64,000 bases of DNA, from positions 3,656,611-3,720,610 of the forward strand of contig OZ246004.1 in NCBI GenBank assembly GCA_965230495.1. Direction: 5' to 3'. Made by a program: the position numbers and the translations under genes. This document shows, piece by piece, positions 48,772 to 58,528 of the stretch. The stretch's first letter is position 1. The number at the start of each line of letters is the position of its first letter. Below the pieces are notes generated by a model. The model was not told the DNA's origin and did not search any database. It was given only the letters and a program-made list of their open reading frames with translations. Source of the stretch: JACJYM01 sp965230495. GTDB lineage: Bacteria; Bacteroidota; Bacteroidia; Chitinophagales; Saprospiraceae.

Positions 48772-49554
48772 TTAAAGCTTATTCAATACCCCCATTCCGA
48801 AAAGGGCAAAATCATACTTTACAGGGTCATTACTATCCAATAATCGTAGATTTTTTGTCAGTTCAAGAACGGTTTTCCAATCCTTTTGTTTGCGAGACAC
48901 GAGACCGAAGTGACGAGCTACTCTATCCACATGTACATCGTAGGGTATCATGAGTGAACCTTGAGGTATACGATTCCAAATTCCGAAGTCGACACCCTTC
49001 GTATCCTTTCTCACCATCCATCTCAGAAACATATTGATTCTTTTACATGTGGAGTTCCTTTCAGGAGACGAAACATGCTTTTTAGTTCTTTCTAAGTGAT
49101 TAGCATTAGAGAAAAAATAGTTCTTGAAATAATTTAGACTGGATTCAATATCTTTAAAATGACCATCAGGTAGAAAAGCCGTTTCTAAAGAAACATTGTT
49201 TTTGTAATGATTTTTGAAAAAATCAATAAAACATAAAGTGTCGGCATATTGGAAAGTTCTATGTTTAAACGATTCCAATCTTTTTAAGTCTTTTTCAGAG
49301 AAGTTAAGGATGAATTCATGAGGAGATTCGCCCATCAGGGCAAAGAGTTCTTTAGCTTTATTGATAATAGTTTTCCTTTGACCCCAGGAAAGAATAGCTG
49401 TCCAAAATGCGGTAATTTCGATATCGGATTTTGAGGAATATGAATGCGGGATGCTGATCGGATCAGTATCTATGAAATCTCGAGTATTGTATTTTAAATA
49501 TTCGGAATCAAGAAGTCGCTTAAGTTTTTGCTTTCCAATAGAGGTGTTAGACAT
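48772..49554 (-). CDS. TIGR02757-family protein of unknown function
   Basis: 260 residues. Recognised from DPISIPHSYSSKSDIEITAF, WGQRKTIINKA and MFLRWMVRKDTKGVDFGIW with IPYDVHVDRVARHFGLVSRK; the last two stretches resemble the HhH-GPD/endonuclease III fold region. The family is Bacteroidota-centred, and its biochemical role is not known to me. Located 4 bases downstream of infB, so it is probably the last gene of the rimP-nusA-infB transcript. Confidence 0.85.
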   Translation of the reverse strand: MSNTSIGKQKLKRLLDSEYLKYNTRDFIDTDPISIPHSYSSKSDIEITAFWTAILSWGQRKTIINKAKELFALMGESPHEFILNFSEKDLKRLESFKHRTFQYADTLCFIDFFKNHYKNNVSLETAFLPDGHFKDIESSLNYFKNYFFSNANHLERTKKHVSSPERNSTCKRINMFLRWMVRKDTKGVDFGIWNRIPQGSLMIPYDVHVDRVARHFGLVSRKQKDWKTVLELTKNLRLLDSNDPVKYDFALFGMGVLNKL

Positions 49555-49558
49555 TTTT

Positions 49559-52282
49559 TTATAATGTCTGCTTTATCTCCACTATTTCAAAGGCTTCGAT
49601 AACATCGCCAACCTTAATGTCATTAAAGTTTTTAATACTAATACCGCATTCCATACCACTCCTTACATCTTTTACTTCATCTTTAAAACGCTTAAGATTT
49701 TTGATCTCTCCCGTAGCTCCTTCCTTTGTAGGATATATCACAATACCTTCTCTAATAAGTCGGACATAAGCGTTTCTAAGTATTTTGCCTTCTGTAACGA
49801 AAGATCCTGCTACAGTACCCACTTTACTGATTTTATATACTTCTCTGACTTCAACAGTACCAAGTATTTTTTCTTCTTTGGTAGGTTCAAGCATTCCTTC
49901 CATGGCCATTTTTATCTCTTCAATAGCCTCATAAATAATAGAATAAGTTTTTATTTCTACTCCTTCTTTTTCAGCTAACTGCCTTGCGGTAGAAGAAGGC
50001 CGAACTTGGAATCCTATAATTATGGCATCAGAAGCTGATGCTAGGAGTATATCTGATTCTACTATTTGACCTACGGCTTTGTGGATTACATTTACCTGAA
50101 TAGTTTCCACAGATAGTTTGATCAATGAATCGGACAGTGCCTCAATAGATCCATCTACATCACCTTTTACAATAAGGTTTAGTTCCTTAAACGTACCTAA
50201 AGCTAAACGTCTTCCTATTTCATCGAGACTTATTCGCTTGCTGGCTCTATTACTCTGCTCACGTTCTATCTGACCTCTTTTAACTGCCAGTTGACGAGCT
50301 TCTTGTTCAGTTTCTGTTTCTTTAAACTTCTCACCTGCTTGAGGAGCTCCACTAAGTCCGAGTATTAGAACAGGAGTGGAAGGACCTGCTAATTTGACCC
50401 TTTTTCCTCTTTCGTTAAACATCGCCTTTACCTTACCGGAGTGAGATCCTGCTACAATAGAATCACCAATCTTTAATGTACCGTTTTGTACCAATAACTT
50501 GGTGACATAACCTCTTCCTTTATCCAAAGAGGCTTCTATTACAGTTCCAATGGAAAGCCTTTTAGGATTAGCTTTAAGTTCAAGTACTTCGGCTTCTAGA
50601 ATGATCTTTTCTAGAAGAAGATCTACATTTTCACCTGATTTGGCTGAAATGTCTTGACTTTGTATCGAACCTCCCCATTCTTCTACAAGAAGATTCATAT
50701 TGGCCAATTCTTGCTTGATTCTGTTAGGATCTGCTCCGTCTTTATCAATTTTATTGATGGCGAAAACAATAGGTACTCCTGCTGCTTGAGCGTGAGATAT
50801 AGCTTCTTTTGTCTGAGGCATTATCTTATCATCGGCGGCAATAATAACCACTACTACGTCAGTTACTTTAGCACCCCTGGCTCTCATGGCAGTAAAGGCC
50901 TCGTGACCAGGAGTATCTAGAAAGGTAATGGTACCTTCCGAAGTACCTGCCTTTACCTCATATGCACCAATATGCTGAGTAATCCCACCTGCTTCACCTT
51001 CAGCTACATTTGCTTCACGGATATAATCCAAGAGAGAGGTCTTTCCATGATCCACATGTCCCATTACCGTGACTATTGGAGCTCTTGGCACCAAATCTTC
51101 CGGATTATCGACAATCTCTTCTTCTTCTATTACATCATCTTCTGCTCCTATAAATGAGACCTCAAAATCATACTCACTTGCCACAAGTTCTATGATTTCT
51201 GCATCTAAACGTTGGTTTATGGATACCATAACACCGAGATTCAGACACGTTGTTATTACATCAGTTACAGAAACGTCCATTAAGTTAGCCAATTCCTGTA
51301 CAGAAATAAACTCTGTTAACTTCAGTTTCGTATCCTTAGCTGCTTCATTTGCAAGAGCTTCTACTTTTTCTCTTTTTTCTTCTCTATTTTCTCTTCTTAT
51401 CTTCTGTCTTCTGTTCTTACCGCCACCGCCAGTTATTCTGGCCATCGTAGCTTTAATTTTTTCGTCTATTTCTTTTTGAGTAACCTCTTTGACTTCCTCT
51501 TTCCTTCTTCTATTTTGGGGTTGGTTACTACGAGATCCAATATTAGAAGCTGCTACCTTTTTCCTTTTTCTCTTTCTTCTTTCTCCTCCAGGACTTTGGT
51601 TTCCGGCAGGTTTTTTATCCGACTTAGAGCTACCTGAGGAATCAGATTTTTCTTTCTTCGTTTCTTTTTTAGGTTTGGCAAACTTTTCGGTATCAATTTT
51701 ACCTAATATTTTCAAACCTTGCAGTTGAGGGGTGTCAGCTCTAACCAGTTCTTCCTTAGGCTTTTCTGGCTTTTCTTTTTTCTCCACTTTTTCAACCGGC
51801 TTTTCAACTTTCTTTTCCTCTTTAGGTTGTTCTATCTCTTCCTTTTTTTCAACTTTAGGCTCTTCTTTCTTTGGTTTAGGCTTAGGTGTAAGATCTATTT
51901 TCCCAATAACCTTGAGTTTAGGTGTTTCTGCTTTTGCTTCAATTATCTCCTCTTCTTTCTTTTCCTCTTTAGGTTGTTCTACCTCTTCCTTTTTTTCAAC
52001 TTTGGGCTCTTCAGCTGGTGGTGGCGGTGGTGGAGTCACCACAGGCTTTTCTTTGGCTTTAGATTCTTCTTCTTTAGACCCTCTATTAATAATGAGCTGG
52101 TCTGCTTTTTCCTTCACCTCCATAGAGTTGCTATACTCTACAAGCAGATGTTCGTACATTTCATCTGTTACCTTAGACGTAGGTCTATTAGGAATCTCAA
52201 AACCTTTGGACGTAAGAAACTCAACAATTGTAGATGTTCCTACATTGAATTCCTTTGCAATTTTAATTAATTTACCAGCCAT
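49559..52282 (-). CDS. infB: Translation initiation factor IF-2
   Basis: 907 residues. Brings initiator tRNA to the ribosome and hydrolyses GTP. IF2_N-type helix region at 1-50; a long low-complexity Lys/Glu/Pro region (~70-310) containing a ~48-residue tandem duplication (EEPKVEKKEE...GKID twice); second IF2_N (~318-370); G domain with GHVDHGKT at 408-415, DTPGHEAFTAM and NKID; then domains II-IV, ending DVIEAFEIVEIKQTL. A normal Bacteroidota IF-2. Follows nusA by 19 bases. Confidence 0.97.
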   Translation of the reverse strand: MAGKLIKIAKEFNVGTSTIVEFLTSKGFEIPNRPTSKVTDEMYEHLLVEYSNSMEVKEKADQLIINRGSKEEESKAKEKPVVTPPPPPPAEEPKVEKKEEVEQPKEEKKEEEIIEAKAETPKLKVIGKIDLTPKPKPKKEEPKVEKKEEIEQPKEEKKVEKPVEKVEKKEKPEKPKEELVRADTPQLQGLKILGKIDTEKFAKPKKETKKEKSDSSGSSKSDKKPAGNQSPGGERRKRKRKKVAASNIGSRSNQPQNRRRKEEVKEVTQKEIDEKIKATMARITGGGGKNRRQKIRRENREEKREKVEALANEAAKDTKLKLTEFISVQELANLMDVSVTDVITTCLNLGVMVSINQRLDAEIIELVASEYDFEVSFIGAEDDVIEEEEIVDNPEDLVPRAPIVTVMGHVDHGKTSLLDYIREANVAEGEAGGITQHIGAYEVKAGTSEGTITFLDTPGHEAFTAMRARGAKVTDVVVVIIAADDKIMPQTKEAISHAQAAGVPIVFAINKIDKDGADPNRIKQELANMNLLVEEWGGSIQSQDISAKSGENVDLLLEKIILEAEVLELKANPKRLSIGTVIEASLDKGRGYVTKLLVQNGTLKIGDSIVAGSHSGKVKAMFNERGKRVKLAGPSTPVLILGLSGAPQAGEKFKETETEQEARQLAVKRGQIEREQSNRASKRISLDEIGRRLALGTFKELNLIVKGDVDGSIEALSDSLIKLSVETIQVNVIHKAVGQIVESDILLASASDAIIIGFQVRPSSTARQLAEKEGVEIKTYSIIYEAIEEIKMAMEGMLEPTKEEKILGTVEVREVYKISKVGTVAGSFVTEGKILRNAYVRLIREGIVIYPTKEGATGEIKNLKRFKDEVKDVRSGMECGISIKNFNDIKVGDVIEAFEIVEIKQTL
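51818..52012. repeat. Imperfect direct repeat in the infB linker
   Basis: About 49 bases at 51818-51866 recur at 51964-52012 with a few substitutions, a period of about 146 bases. They encode two copies of EEPKVEKKEE(V/I)EQPKEEKK. Low-complexity expansion within a disordered linker. Confidence 0.7.
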
Positions 52283-52301
52283 CTATAGCTTTAATTGTTT
52301 T

Positions 52302-53534
52302 TTATTCTTCAAATTCGGAAGCGAGTATTTTCAACACTTCCTCAATAGTTTCTTCTTCAAGATCAGTTCTTCTCAGCAGTTCTTCTTTACTCAAGTCGAG
52401 AACACTTCTGGCAGTATCGCAACCTATGTTTTTAAGAGAATCTAATATCCAAGAATCTATCTCATCCGCAAATTCGTCTAAATCTACATCCTCAATAGTT
52501 TCGTCATTATCTCTAAATACATCAATTTCTATTCCAACCAATCTACTGCCTAACTTAATATTACTACCTCCTTTACCAATCGCAAGACTTACTTGATCGG
52601 GCTTTAGGTATACAGATGCTCTGGCCTGATCTTCAGAAATTGCAATATTTGTGATTTTGGCAGGTGTCAAAGCTCTCTGAATAAATAAGTTAATGTTAGT
52701 AGTATAATTAATTATATCAATATTCTCATTTCTTAATTCTCTTACTATTCCGTGAATTCTAGATCCTTTCATACCTACACAGGCCCCAACGGGATCAATT
52801 CTATCATCGTAGGATTCGACAGCTACTTTTGCCCGTTCACCTGGCATTCTTACAATCTTTTTAATAGTTATAAGGCCATCCTCAATTTCTGGAACTTCTT
52901 GTTCAAGTAGTTTTTCTAAGAATTGACTATCCGTCCTACTGAGCATTACATAAGGAGCATTATTTCTCATCTCTACTCTTTTAATGACGCCTCTGGCCAT
53001 ATCTCCTTTACGATAAAAGTCACCTTTTATCATTTCTGTTCTTGGAAGGACAAGCTCATTACCAGTTACATCATCAACAATAAGAAGTTCTCGTTTCAAA
53101 ATCTGACTTACTTCACCGAGTACGATTTCTCCTTTTCTATCTACATATCTCTTATAAATTTCATCCTTTTCAAGATCCATTATTCTAGATATCAACGTCT
53201 GTCTAGCTGCCATAATAGATCTTCTTCCAAAATCCTCCAGTGTCAACTGTTCATAACATTCTTCACCGACTTCGTAAGAGTCGTCAATGGCTAAAGCTTC
53301 AGACTCTGATATTTGGCTTTGCTCATCAGTTACTTCACCATCAGTGACAATCTCTCTTACACGCCACATCTCCAAATCCCCATTCTGAGTGTTGACAATT
53401 ACATCAAAATTTTCATCGGAACCATATTTTTTCTTAATAAGTGTTCTAAAAACATCTTCTAAAACTCTTACCATGGTAGGTCGATCAATATTTTTGCCGG
53501 CCTTAAATTCCGAAAACGATTCTACTAAATTCAT
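52302..53534 (-). CDS. nusA: Transcription elongation/termination factor NusA
   Basis: 410 residues. Binds RNA polymerase and modulates pausing, termination and antitermination. N-terminal domain (1-125), S1 domain (~130-200, GEIVLGEVSQILKRELLIVD), two KH domains (~225-345, with VGACVGMKGSRIHGIVRELR and LAIGKGGSNIKLGSRL), and a short C-terminal helix-hairpin-helix part rich in Asp/Glu. Lies between rimP and infB, the universally conserved order. Confidence 0.97.
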   Translation of the reverse strand: MNLVESFSEFKAGKNIDRPTMVRVLEDVFRTLIKKKYGSDENFDVIVNTQNGDLEMWRVREIVTDGEVTDEQSQISESEALAIDDSYEVGEECYEQLTLEDFGRRSIMAARQTLISRIMDLEKDEIYKRYVDRKGEIVLGEVSQILKRELLIVDDVTGNELVLPRTEMIKGDFYRKGDMARGVIKRVEMRNNAPYVMLSRTDSQFLEKLLEQEVPEIEDGLITIKKIVRMPGERAKVAVESYDDRIDPVGACVGMKGSRIHGIVRELRNENIDIINYTTNINLFIQRALTPAKITNIAISEDQARASVYLKPDQVSLAIGKGGSNIKLGSRLVGIEIDVFRDNDETIEDVDLDEFADEIDSWILDSLKNIGCDTARSVLDLSKEELLRRTDLEEETIEEVLKILASEFEE

Positions 53535-53543
53535 CTGTACTTA

Positions 53544-54020
53544 TTATTTAAAGCTCACTTTAATTTTTGCTTCTAAAATGTCATCAAAAAATATATTATG
53601 TTGTATCATTTCTTTTTTCTTTTTTTTAGGTCCTACTTTGACCGTTACTTGTTCTTCAATTATGATTTTTTCTTCAATTACATCTATCAGTTTTCCTTTG
53701 TATTTACTGTCGGTAGTCTTGGCAATGATATTTCTGCCAATGTTATTTTTGTATTGTCTTTTTTTCTTGAGAGGAGAACCAACCCCTGGACTTGACACTT
53801 CTAAAATGTAGTTTTCTCCAAATTGCTGTGATTCATCAAATATACCCTCAAGATATCTGCTAAGCTTTTGACATTCTTTGAAATTAATACCTCCATCCTT
53901 GTCAACAAAAACTTCTACTTTTCTACCATCTGAAATACGAGCGTCTACAAAGAAAAACTCGTTTAAGTTATTTTCTTTAAAATAATTTTCAACAAATCCT
54001 TGAATCTCGTTATTCTGCAT
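53544..54020 (-). CDS. rimP: Ribosome maturation factor RimP
   Basis: 158 residues, typical length. Needed for 30S subunit maturation. Motifs: VEVFVDKDGGINFKECQKLS, then YILEVSSPGVGSPLK, the signature of the family. First gene of rimP-nusA-infB, 9 bases upstream of nusA; its own promoter and a leader hairpin lie in the 70 bases before the ATG. Confidence 0.95.
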   Translation of the reverse strand: MQNNEIQGFVENYFKENNLNEFFFVDARISDGRKVEVFVDKDGGINFKECQKLSRYLEGIFDESQQFGENYILEVSSPGVGSPLKKKRQYKNNIGRNIIAKTTDSKYKGKLIDVIEEKIIIEEQVTVKVGPKKKKKEMIQHNIFFDDILEAKIKVSFK

Positions 54021-54040
54021 TTCTTTATAGTATCCAAACT

Positions 54041-54068
54041 AAAAAGAGGGAACCTGAGCTCCCTCTTT
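54041..54068 (-). promoter_or_regulatory. Terminator-like hairpin in the rimP-nusA-infB leader
   Basis: On the reverse strand AAAGAGGGA, 8-base loop, TCCCTCTTT and then two more T. It sits 20 bases before the rimP ATG and only ~15 bases after the -7 box at 54090-54083. It is therefore inside the 5' leader of the operon, not behind an upstream gene of its own transcript. Confidence 0.7.
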
Positions 54069-54082
54069 CACTTTTCAGGCTG

Positions 54083-54090
54083 CAAATATA
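54083..54090 (-). promoter_or_regulatory. -7 box of the rimP-nusA-infB operon
   Basis: Reverse-strand TATATTTG, matching TAnnTTTG. Transcription would start about 8 bases before the leader hairpin. No clear -33 TTTG. Confidence 0.55.
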
Positions 54091-54199
54091 ATACTTTTTA
54101 GCGACTTTAATCGGATATTAACTGTCAATAATGGATTTAATATTTAATAGATATTGGAAAAATAAATGGCTAACAAAATGAAAATTTTAAAAAGTATTG

Positions 54200-54207
54200 T
54201 AAATTTG
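54200..54207 (+). promoter_or_regulatory. -7 box of the tRNA gene
   Basis: TAAATTTG, a match to TAnnTTTG, 18 bases before the mature tRNA 5' end. The -33 region has no clear TTTG. Confidence 0.55.
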
Positions 54208-54225
54208 CATCCGCTTGATAAAGCA

Positions 54226-54299
54226 GGTCCCATAGCTCAGTTGGTTAGAGCACCTGACTCATAATCAGGGGGTCCATGGTTCGAGCCCATGTGGGACCA
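54226..54299 (+). tRNA. tRNA with CAU anticodon (elongator Met or lysidine-Ile2)
   Basis: 74 bases folding into a full cloverleaf: acceptor GGTCCCA/TGGGACC, D stem GCTC/GAGC, anticodon stem CCTGA/TCAGG with loop CTCATAA, T stem CATGG/CCATG with loop TTCGAGC, discriminator A. CCA is not encoded. The 1-72 pair is G-C, so it is not the initiator. C4-G69 and C5-G68 are the pairs that the lysidine synthetase TilS is known to favour in E. coli tRNA-Ile2, so an isoleucine identity is as likely as methionine. Confidence 0.95.
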
Positions 54300-54314
54300 C
54301 AGAAATAAGATTTA

Positions 54315-54340
54315 AGCTCCTGATTTTCAGGGGCTTTTTC
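54315..54340 (+). terminator. tRNA gene terminator
   Basis: Stem AGCTCCTGA / TCAGGGGCT (one G-U) with a TTT loop and then TTTTTC, 16 bases after the tRNA. Confidence 0.88.
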
Positions 54341-54680
54341 TTTTGCAGATGGATTGTACATGAGTTTCTTAATATGCATGATAGACTCTTATGGTTTTTC
54401 TCGCCCAAATTTTTTACTTTGGTTCGTTTTCTACCTTGCTAATAAGGTACATTCAGGAGTAGAGTTCACAATATCATAAATCAACGTGAGATGGGTTTTC
54501 AGTTGTACATGAGTTTTTAACATCTACATACTACTGAATTCAATTCCTTACTCCCGAATATTCGTAATTAAATGGCGAATCTAGGTGTTAAGATTAGTAT
54601 TGAATGTTTGTTACAGGAGGTTTTAAAATCTCTCGACGATCCAATAGAGTTAAGGTGTTTTGAGCTTCGCTCTTATGCTA
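54341..54680. other. Gene-free stretch with a 14-base direct repeat
   Basis: No convincing gene on either strand between the tRNA terminator and the 3' end of the LRR gene. TTGTACATGAGTTT occurs at 54354-54367 and again at 54503-54516. Nothing else stood out. Confidence 0.5.
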
Positions 54681-57496
54681 TTAATGTATTACCAATTTTT
54701 CTACAACTTTATGGCCAGTTTTTAGGTCTCTCATTTCCAGTAAGTAAATACCATTAGAATATTGATTTACGTCAATTGTTGTCAAATTAATATTTGATAA
54801 AATTAGTTTTCCATTTACATCGAATAACGAAACCTTGTAATTCAAGGTATCTCCAACTTGTATGTTAATACGATTTACAACTGGATTTGGATAAATTCTG
54901 ACAAATGTGTTAGCTAATTCATGAATTCCAGAAGTTAAATCCATACCATCACAATCTTCATCTATCCCATTGTTAGCGATTTCTGCCGCTCCCGGATACA
55001 CCAAATTATTGGTGTCATCGCAATCAATAGTTGAATTATATCCATCTCCATCTTGATCTGTTGCAACCACAGTTTCATAGGTGTTAGTTATAATTGGAAA
55101 GTTGAAGTCGAAGTATATTTCGGCATTATTTCTTATAGTGTCATTTGCCAATAGTGTCTCTTGAGTATTTGCACTAAAAATCACATAACCATCGTTTAGA
55201 TCATCTTCAAATGGAAGATTGATTTCTTCAAAAATAAATTCAACAATTTCACCTTTCACTCTTGTGAACATTTCATGACTTGAGTCTAGTACTCTTAAAC
55301 TTGATACATCAAACGCATATGATTGAAGGAAGTCTTTTACCACAATATTGGTTGCGGGTGCCGTACCTAAATTTTCGAAACGAATAATATATTCTAGTTT
55401 AGTTCCTATTAACGTATCCATCAGTACTTCTCCTTGTAAACAGGTTTTATCATTCGGGTCAAATGAATTAACAACTATTTGAGATAAGATACTTGCATTG
55501 TTTTCCGAAACCATATCCATTTCTTCGGGGGAGACTTCGGCTTTAAAAAATAAGGTGTCATTTGCATTTAGTGGAGGATTGTCCATCGGGGAGTTCAAGA
55601 GCATGTAAAAAACGATGTCTACACTTTCAAACGGTGTCAGATTATCAACTTCCCAAGTTATTTTATCATCTGTTTCCGTATAGACTTTGTTTGAATTTTC
55701 AATGTTCATTAAATTGGAAGGAAATGACAAAACCACTTTTCCAGAATTGATAGTTGTTCCTTTATTATTGACTATTATTTTATACTTTGTTGAAAAACCT
55801 GGAATGGCTTCTTCCAATGGGTAAATCTTTACGTCTAGATCATCGAAAACTTCTATTGGACTTATGCAAAACTCCTGTAAAACATACGAGCTATCAATGG
55901 GATAATTGTAAAATGCGGTGTCTGGATTAATTTGAAACAATTCTATGTTTTCGACATTAGGTGTTATTGTATATGAACCTTCTTCAAGAGGAATGCTAAC
56001 ATACCCTAAACTATTTGAAATATGTTGAGAAGTATAATTTCCAATTTTTAATTCAAATTGATGGTATTCCAAAGGTGTTGATTCATTTGTGCATTGATTT
56101 TGTTTTATATCATATCGCATGCTCGCATTAAATATTCCATAATCACCGCCGGGGTTAAAATTGCAGTAGGTACTTACTGCACAATCGTATCCAAAAATTT
56201 CAACCAAGTCTGCTATTCTTGATATTTCATTTTCATCTACACATATATATTTTAAGCTATCTAAACCAGTTATCCAAAGATTTATGAGTTCATTATCCGT
56301 CCCATTCTTTAGATTGAGACTATGAAGAGGATTATTATTGCAATGCAATAGTTTCAATTTATAAAGGTTGGAAACATCAATTTGAGTAATTAGATTATTG
56401 TTAAGTGATACCCAATCAATGTTAGAGCGAGATAAATCTATTTGAGTCAAAAAATTACCATTACAATTAACTGATGTCATGTTGGGAAATCGATTGGGAT
56501 TAAATTCGGTAAACTTATTGTCAGAAATATTGATACTTTCAATTTTTAGAGTATCAGAGATATTTAACTCTGACATTTGATTTGCAAAAGCATTAATTTG
56601 CCTTAGAGCAGGATTCTCCCCGAAAATAATCTCTTCAATTTGATTACTAAAGCAAAAGATTTCTTCAAGACTATCGAGACATGAGATATTAACTTCACTA
56701 AGTAAATTTCCTGAGCAGTGTAGTTTTTTTAGCTTTAAATTTCCACATAAGTCCAAATTCTCAATTTTATTATTATCACAATCTAAATCTAGTAAACTCT
56801 CTGTTGAAGGAAGAATTAAAGAGGTTAATTCATTTAAAAAACAATGGATTGTCTTTAATCTGGTATTGGTTGAAAGCTCCAATGACGTAAGTAAATTATT
56901 ATTGCAGTAAAGGTCCTCCAATAAGGTGTTCTGACTAACATCTAACTCAGTAATTTCTATATCACCAATATCCAAAAACCTCAAATTAGATAATGTGCTT
57001 AGATCAATGGTGCCTAGATTGTTATTCCATAAATACAAAGAATCTAGAAGGGGGTTTAGGTCGAAACTAAGTGTATTAATCTTATAGTTAGAATTGGTGT
57101 TTAGATAGGTCAGCTTTGGTAGATTGCTAATATCCAATACGGTCAAATCTAGACAAGAGCGTATATCCAAACGTTTCAATTCGGGTAAGGATATATTTGT
57201 AAATTGAGTCAAGTCGTTTCTTTGTAAGTCTAGAAACATTAATTGTTCGAATGCATTTAATCCATCTAAATTGGTAATCTTCTTTTCTTGTAACTGTAAT
57301 TCTATTACTTGGGTTGCTTCCGAAAACTGAATTTCACCATCACCATTTGTGTCAACACCGTTTTCTAAAAGAGCAGTTTTGAATTGTGGGTCCGGAATAT
57401 TTACGATTTGCGAATGAATTTCGAAAGGTATTAACCCAGAAAGAAAAAAAAGGTAACAACGAATGTAGAATTTATTGATTTTGCTGGATTGTTCAT
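54681..57496 (-). CDS. Leucine-rich-repeat T9SS surface protein, signal peptide out of frame
   Basis: The uninterrupted ATG-started frame begins at 57239 (852 residues), but homology-like sequence continues upstream in the same frame (IVNIPDPQFKTALLENGVDT, then EIQFSEATQV), and the only nearby ATG for a signal peptide (57496) is one base out. Adding one base to the A8 tract at 57444-57451 would join them into ~938 residues. Parts: LRRs of ~21 residues (~60-430), immunoglobulin-like/DUF11-like region (FDPNDKTCLQGEVLMDT; YIIRFENLGTAPATNIVVKD), a MopE-like calcium motif (DQDGDGYNSTIDCDDTN, NGIDEDCDG), and a T9SS sorting tail (VRIYPNPVVNRINIQ). Expected on the cell surface; ligand unknown. Could be phase-variable, mutated or a sequencing slip. 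Confidence 0.78.
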
Positions 57497-58226
57497 TTAG
57501 ATGGCATTAAACTTTCTTCAAATATTAGCGAAGTGCTATTGTACTAAAATATATTCTTAATTATATCCAAACATAATTAAATCAAGTATAAAGCTATCAC
57601 TTTAGTTTACTTTTTGGCGATCTTTCGATAAAAAAATCACTTTTCCAGATATAATGATTGTAAGATTAATAGTTGCTATGAGGAGTATATCAATTTTTCT
57701 AACGAATATGAAAGAGGTTTACACGACATAAGAAAATAGACTTAGGTGATAAGGATAAATATTAGGAAAAGAAAACTACAAGAAATAGGAGATAACTTAA
57801 AATAGAATGCTCAGTTTTTTTGATAAAATTATCTTTATTAAGATGCAGGTAAGAGAAGAAGTAAACCAATTGGATAAGATGTTTTATAAAATATCTGAAG
57901 ATTATAGTTCGGACTTCGATTATGAAGTTCAACTTTTTAACAATCTGCTGGAGCCAATGCTTATTGTCTTTCTGGCTTTAATAGTTGGAATAATTCTTGT
58001 CGCAATGTATTTGCCTATATTCAAATTGAGTGAGCAGTTCATCTGATCGCTTTTAAGGTTAAGGAGATCGTATTTATCAGCATATGGTTTATAACCGATA
58101 TCCTATTTATTAGGAATAAAACTATTGTTTAAAATATTTTTTTTCAAAATCCAATTTTTTGCCAAATACTTTACGTTTGTATTAAAAAATATCATAATAT
58201 ATAATACATATTATAGAAAGTATTTA
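57497..58226. other. Gene-poor stretch between the LRR gene and the giant exported protein
   Basis: No intact gene. Apart from the GspF remnant (57755-58046) I see only very A/T-rich DNA and tiny frames, e.g. a 25-codon one from 57653. Confidence 0.5.
57755..58046 (+). pseudogene. Remnant of a GspF/PilC-type inner-membrane secretion protein
   Basis: The last 79 codons (57807-58046) read like the C-terminus of the GspF/PilC family: a VGEEtgqLDeM-like VREEVNQLDKMFYKISED, then NNLLEPMLIVFLALIVGIIL and VAMYLPIFKL. A full protein is ~350-400 residues. Just upstream, in a frame interrupted by stops, KLQEIGDNLK and NAQFF resemble the segment that normally precedes it, so decay by frameshift and deletion is likely. 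No other type II secretion or type IV pilus gene is nearby. A short translated peptide from ATG 57807 cannot be excluded. Confidence 0.65.
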
Positions 58227-58528
58227 TATATTTGCCCCAAATTCATGTGTATTCGTATGGATATACGTGTACATTTGGTTTTTTGACCAAATAAAAGACA
58301 AGCCAAACTGTAGATGATTTATTGAGCTGGTATACTAGCTATACCGGGATATAAATGGTAATAGCATCTACGAATCAAAAATAATTGATGGGATTCTTCA
58401 TAATTGACAAATCGGTCTTTGTCGACTATGAAACTTAATAGAAAATACTCCTAAAAAACCTAAAGAGGATTTTGGGTTATTAGATAAATAACTAAATGAT
58501 TTTGAACTACTAACGAAAACGTTAACTA
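58227..58528 (+). promoter_or_regulatory. -7 box and ~290-base structured leader of the giant exported protein
   Basis: TATATTTG (58227-58234) is the best promoter element. Between it and the ATG at 58529 there are ~290 untranslated bases with two small dyads: ATTTGGT/ACCAAAT with a TTTTTG loop (58273-58292) and GGTAT/ATACC (58329-58345). A 16-codon frame from 58388 is probably chance. No known riboswitch recognised. Confidence 0.45.

Noticed and set aside
51719..52445. Long forward-strand reading frames opposite infB and nusA (183 and 237 codons)
   Set aside because: Mirror frames of the Lys/Glu/Pro-rich IF-2 linker; low-complexity Phe/Leu/Ser products without start signals or recognisable family.
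54226..54680. tRNA 3' end as an integration (att) site
   Set aside because: I found no second copy of the tRNA 3' sequence in the window and no integrase gene; only a short unrelated direct repeat.
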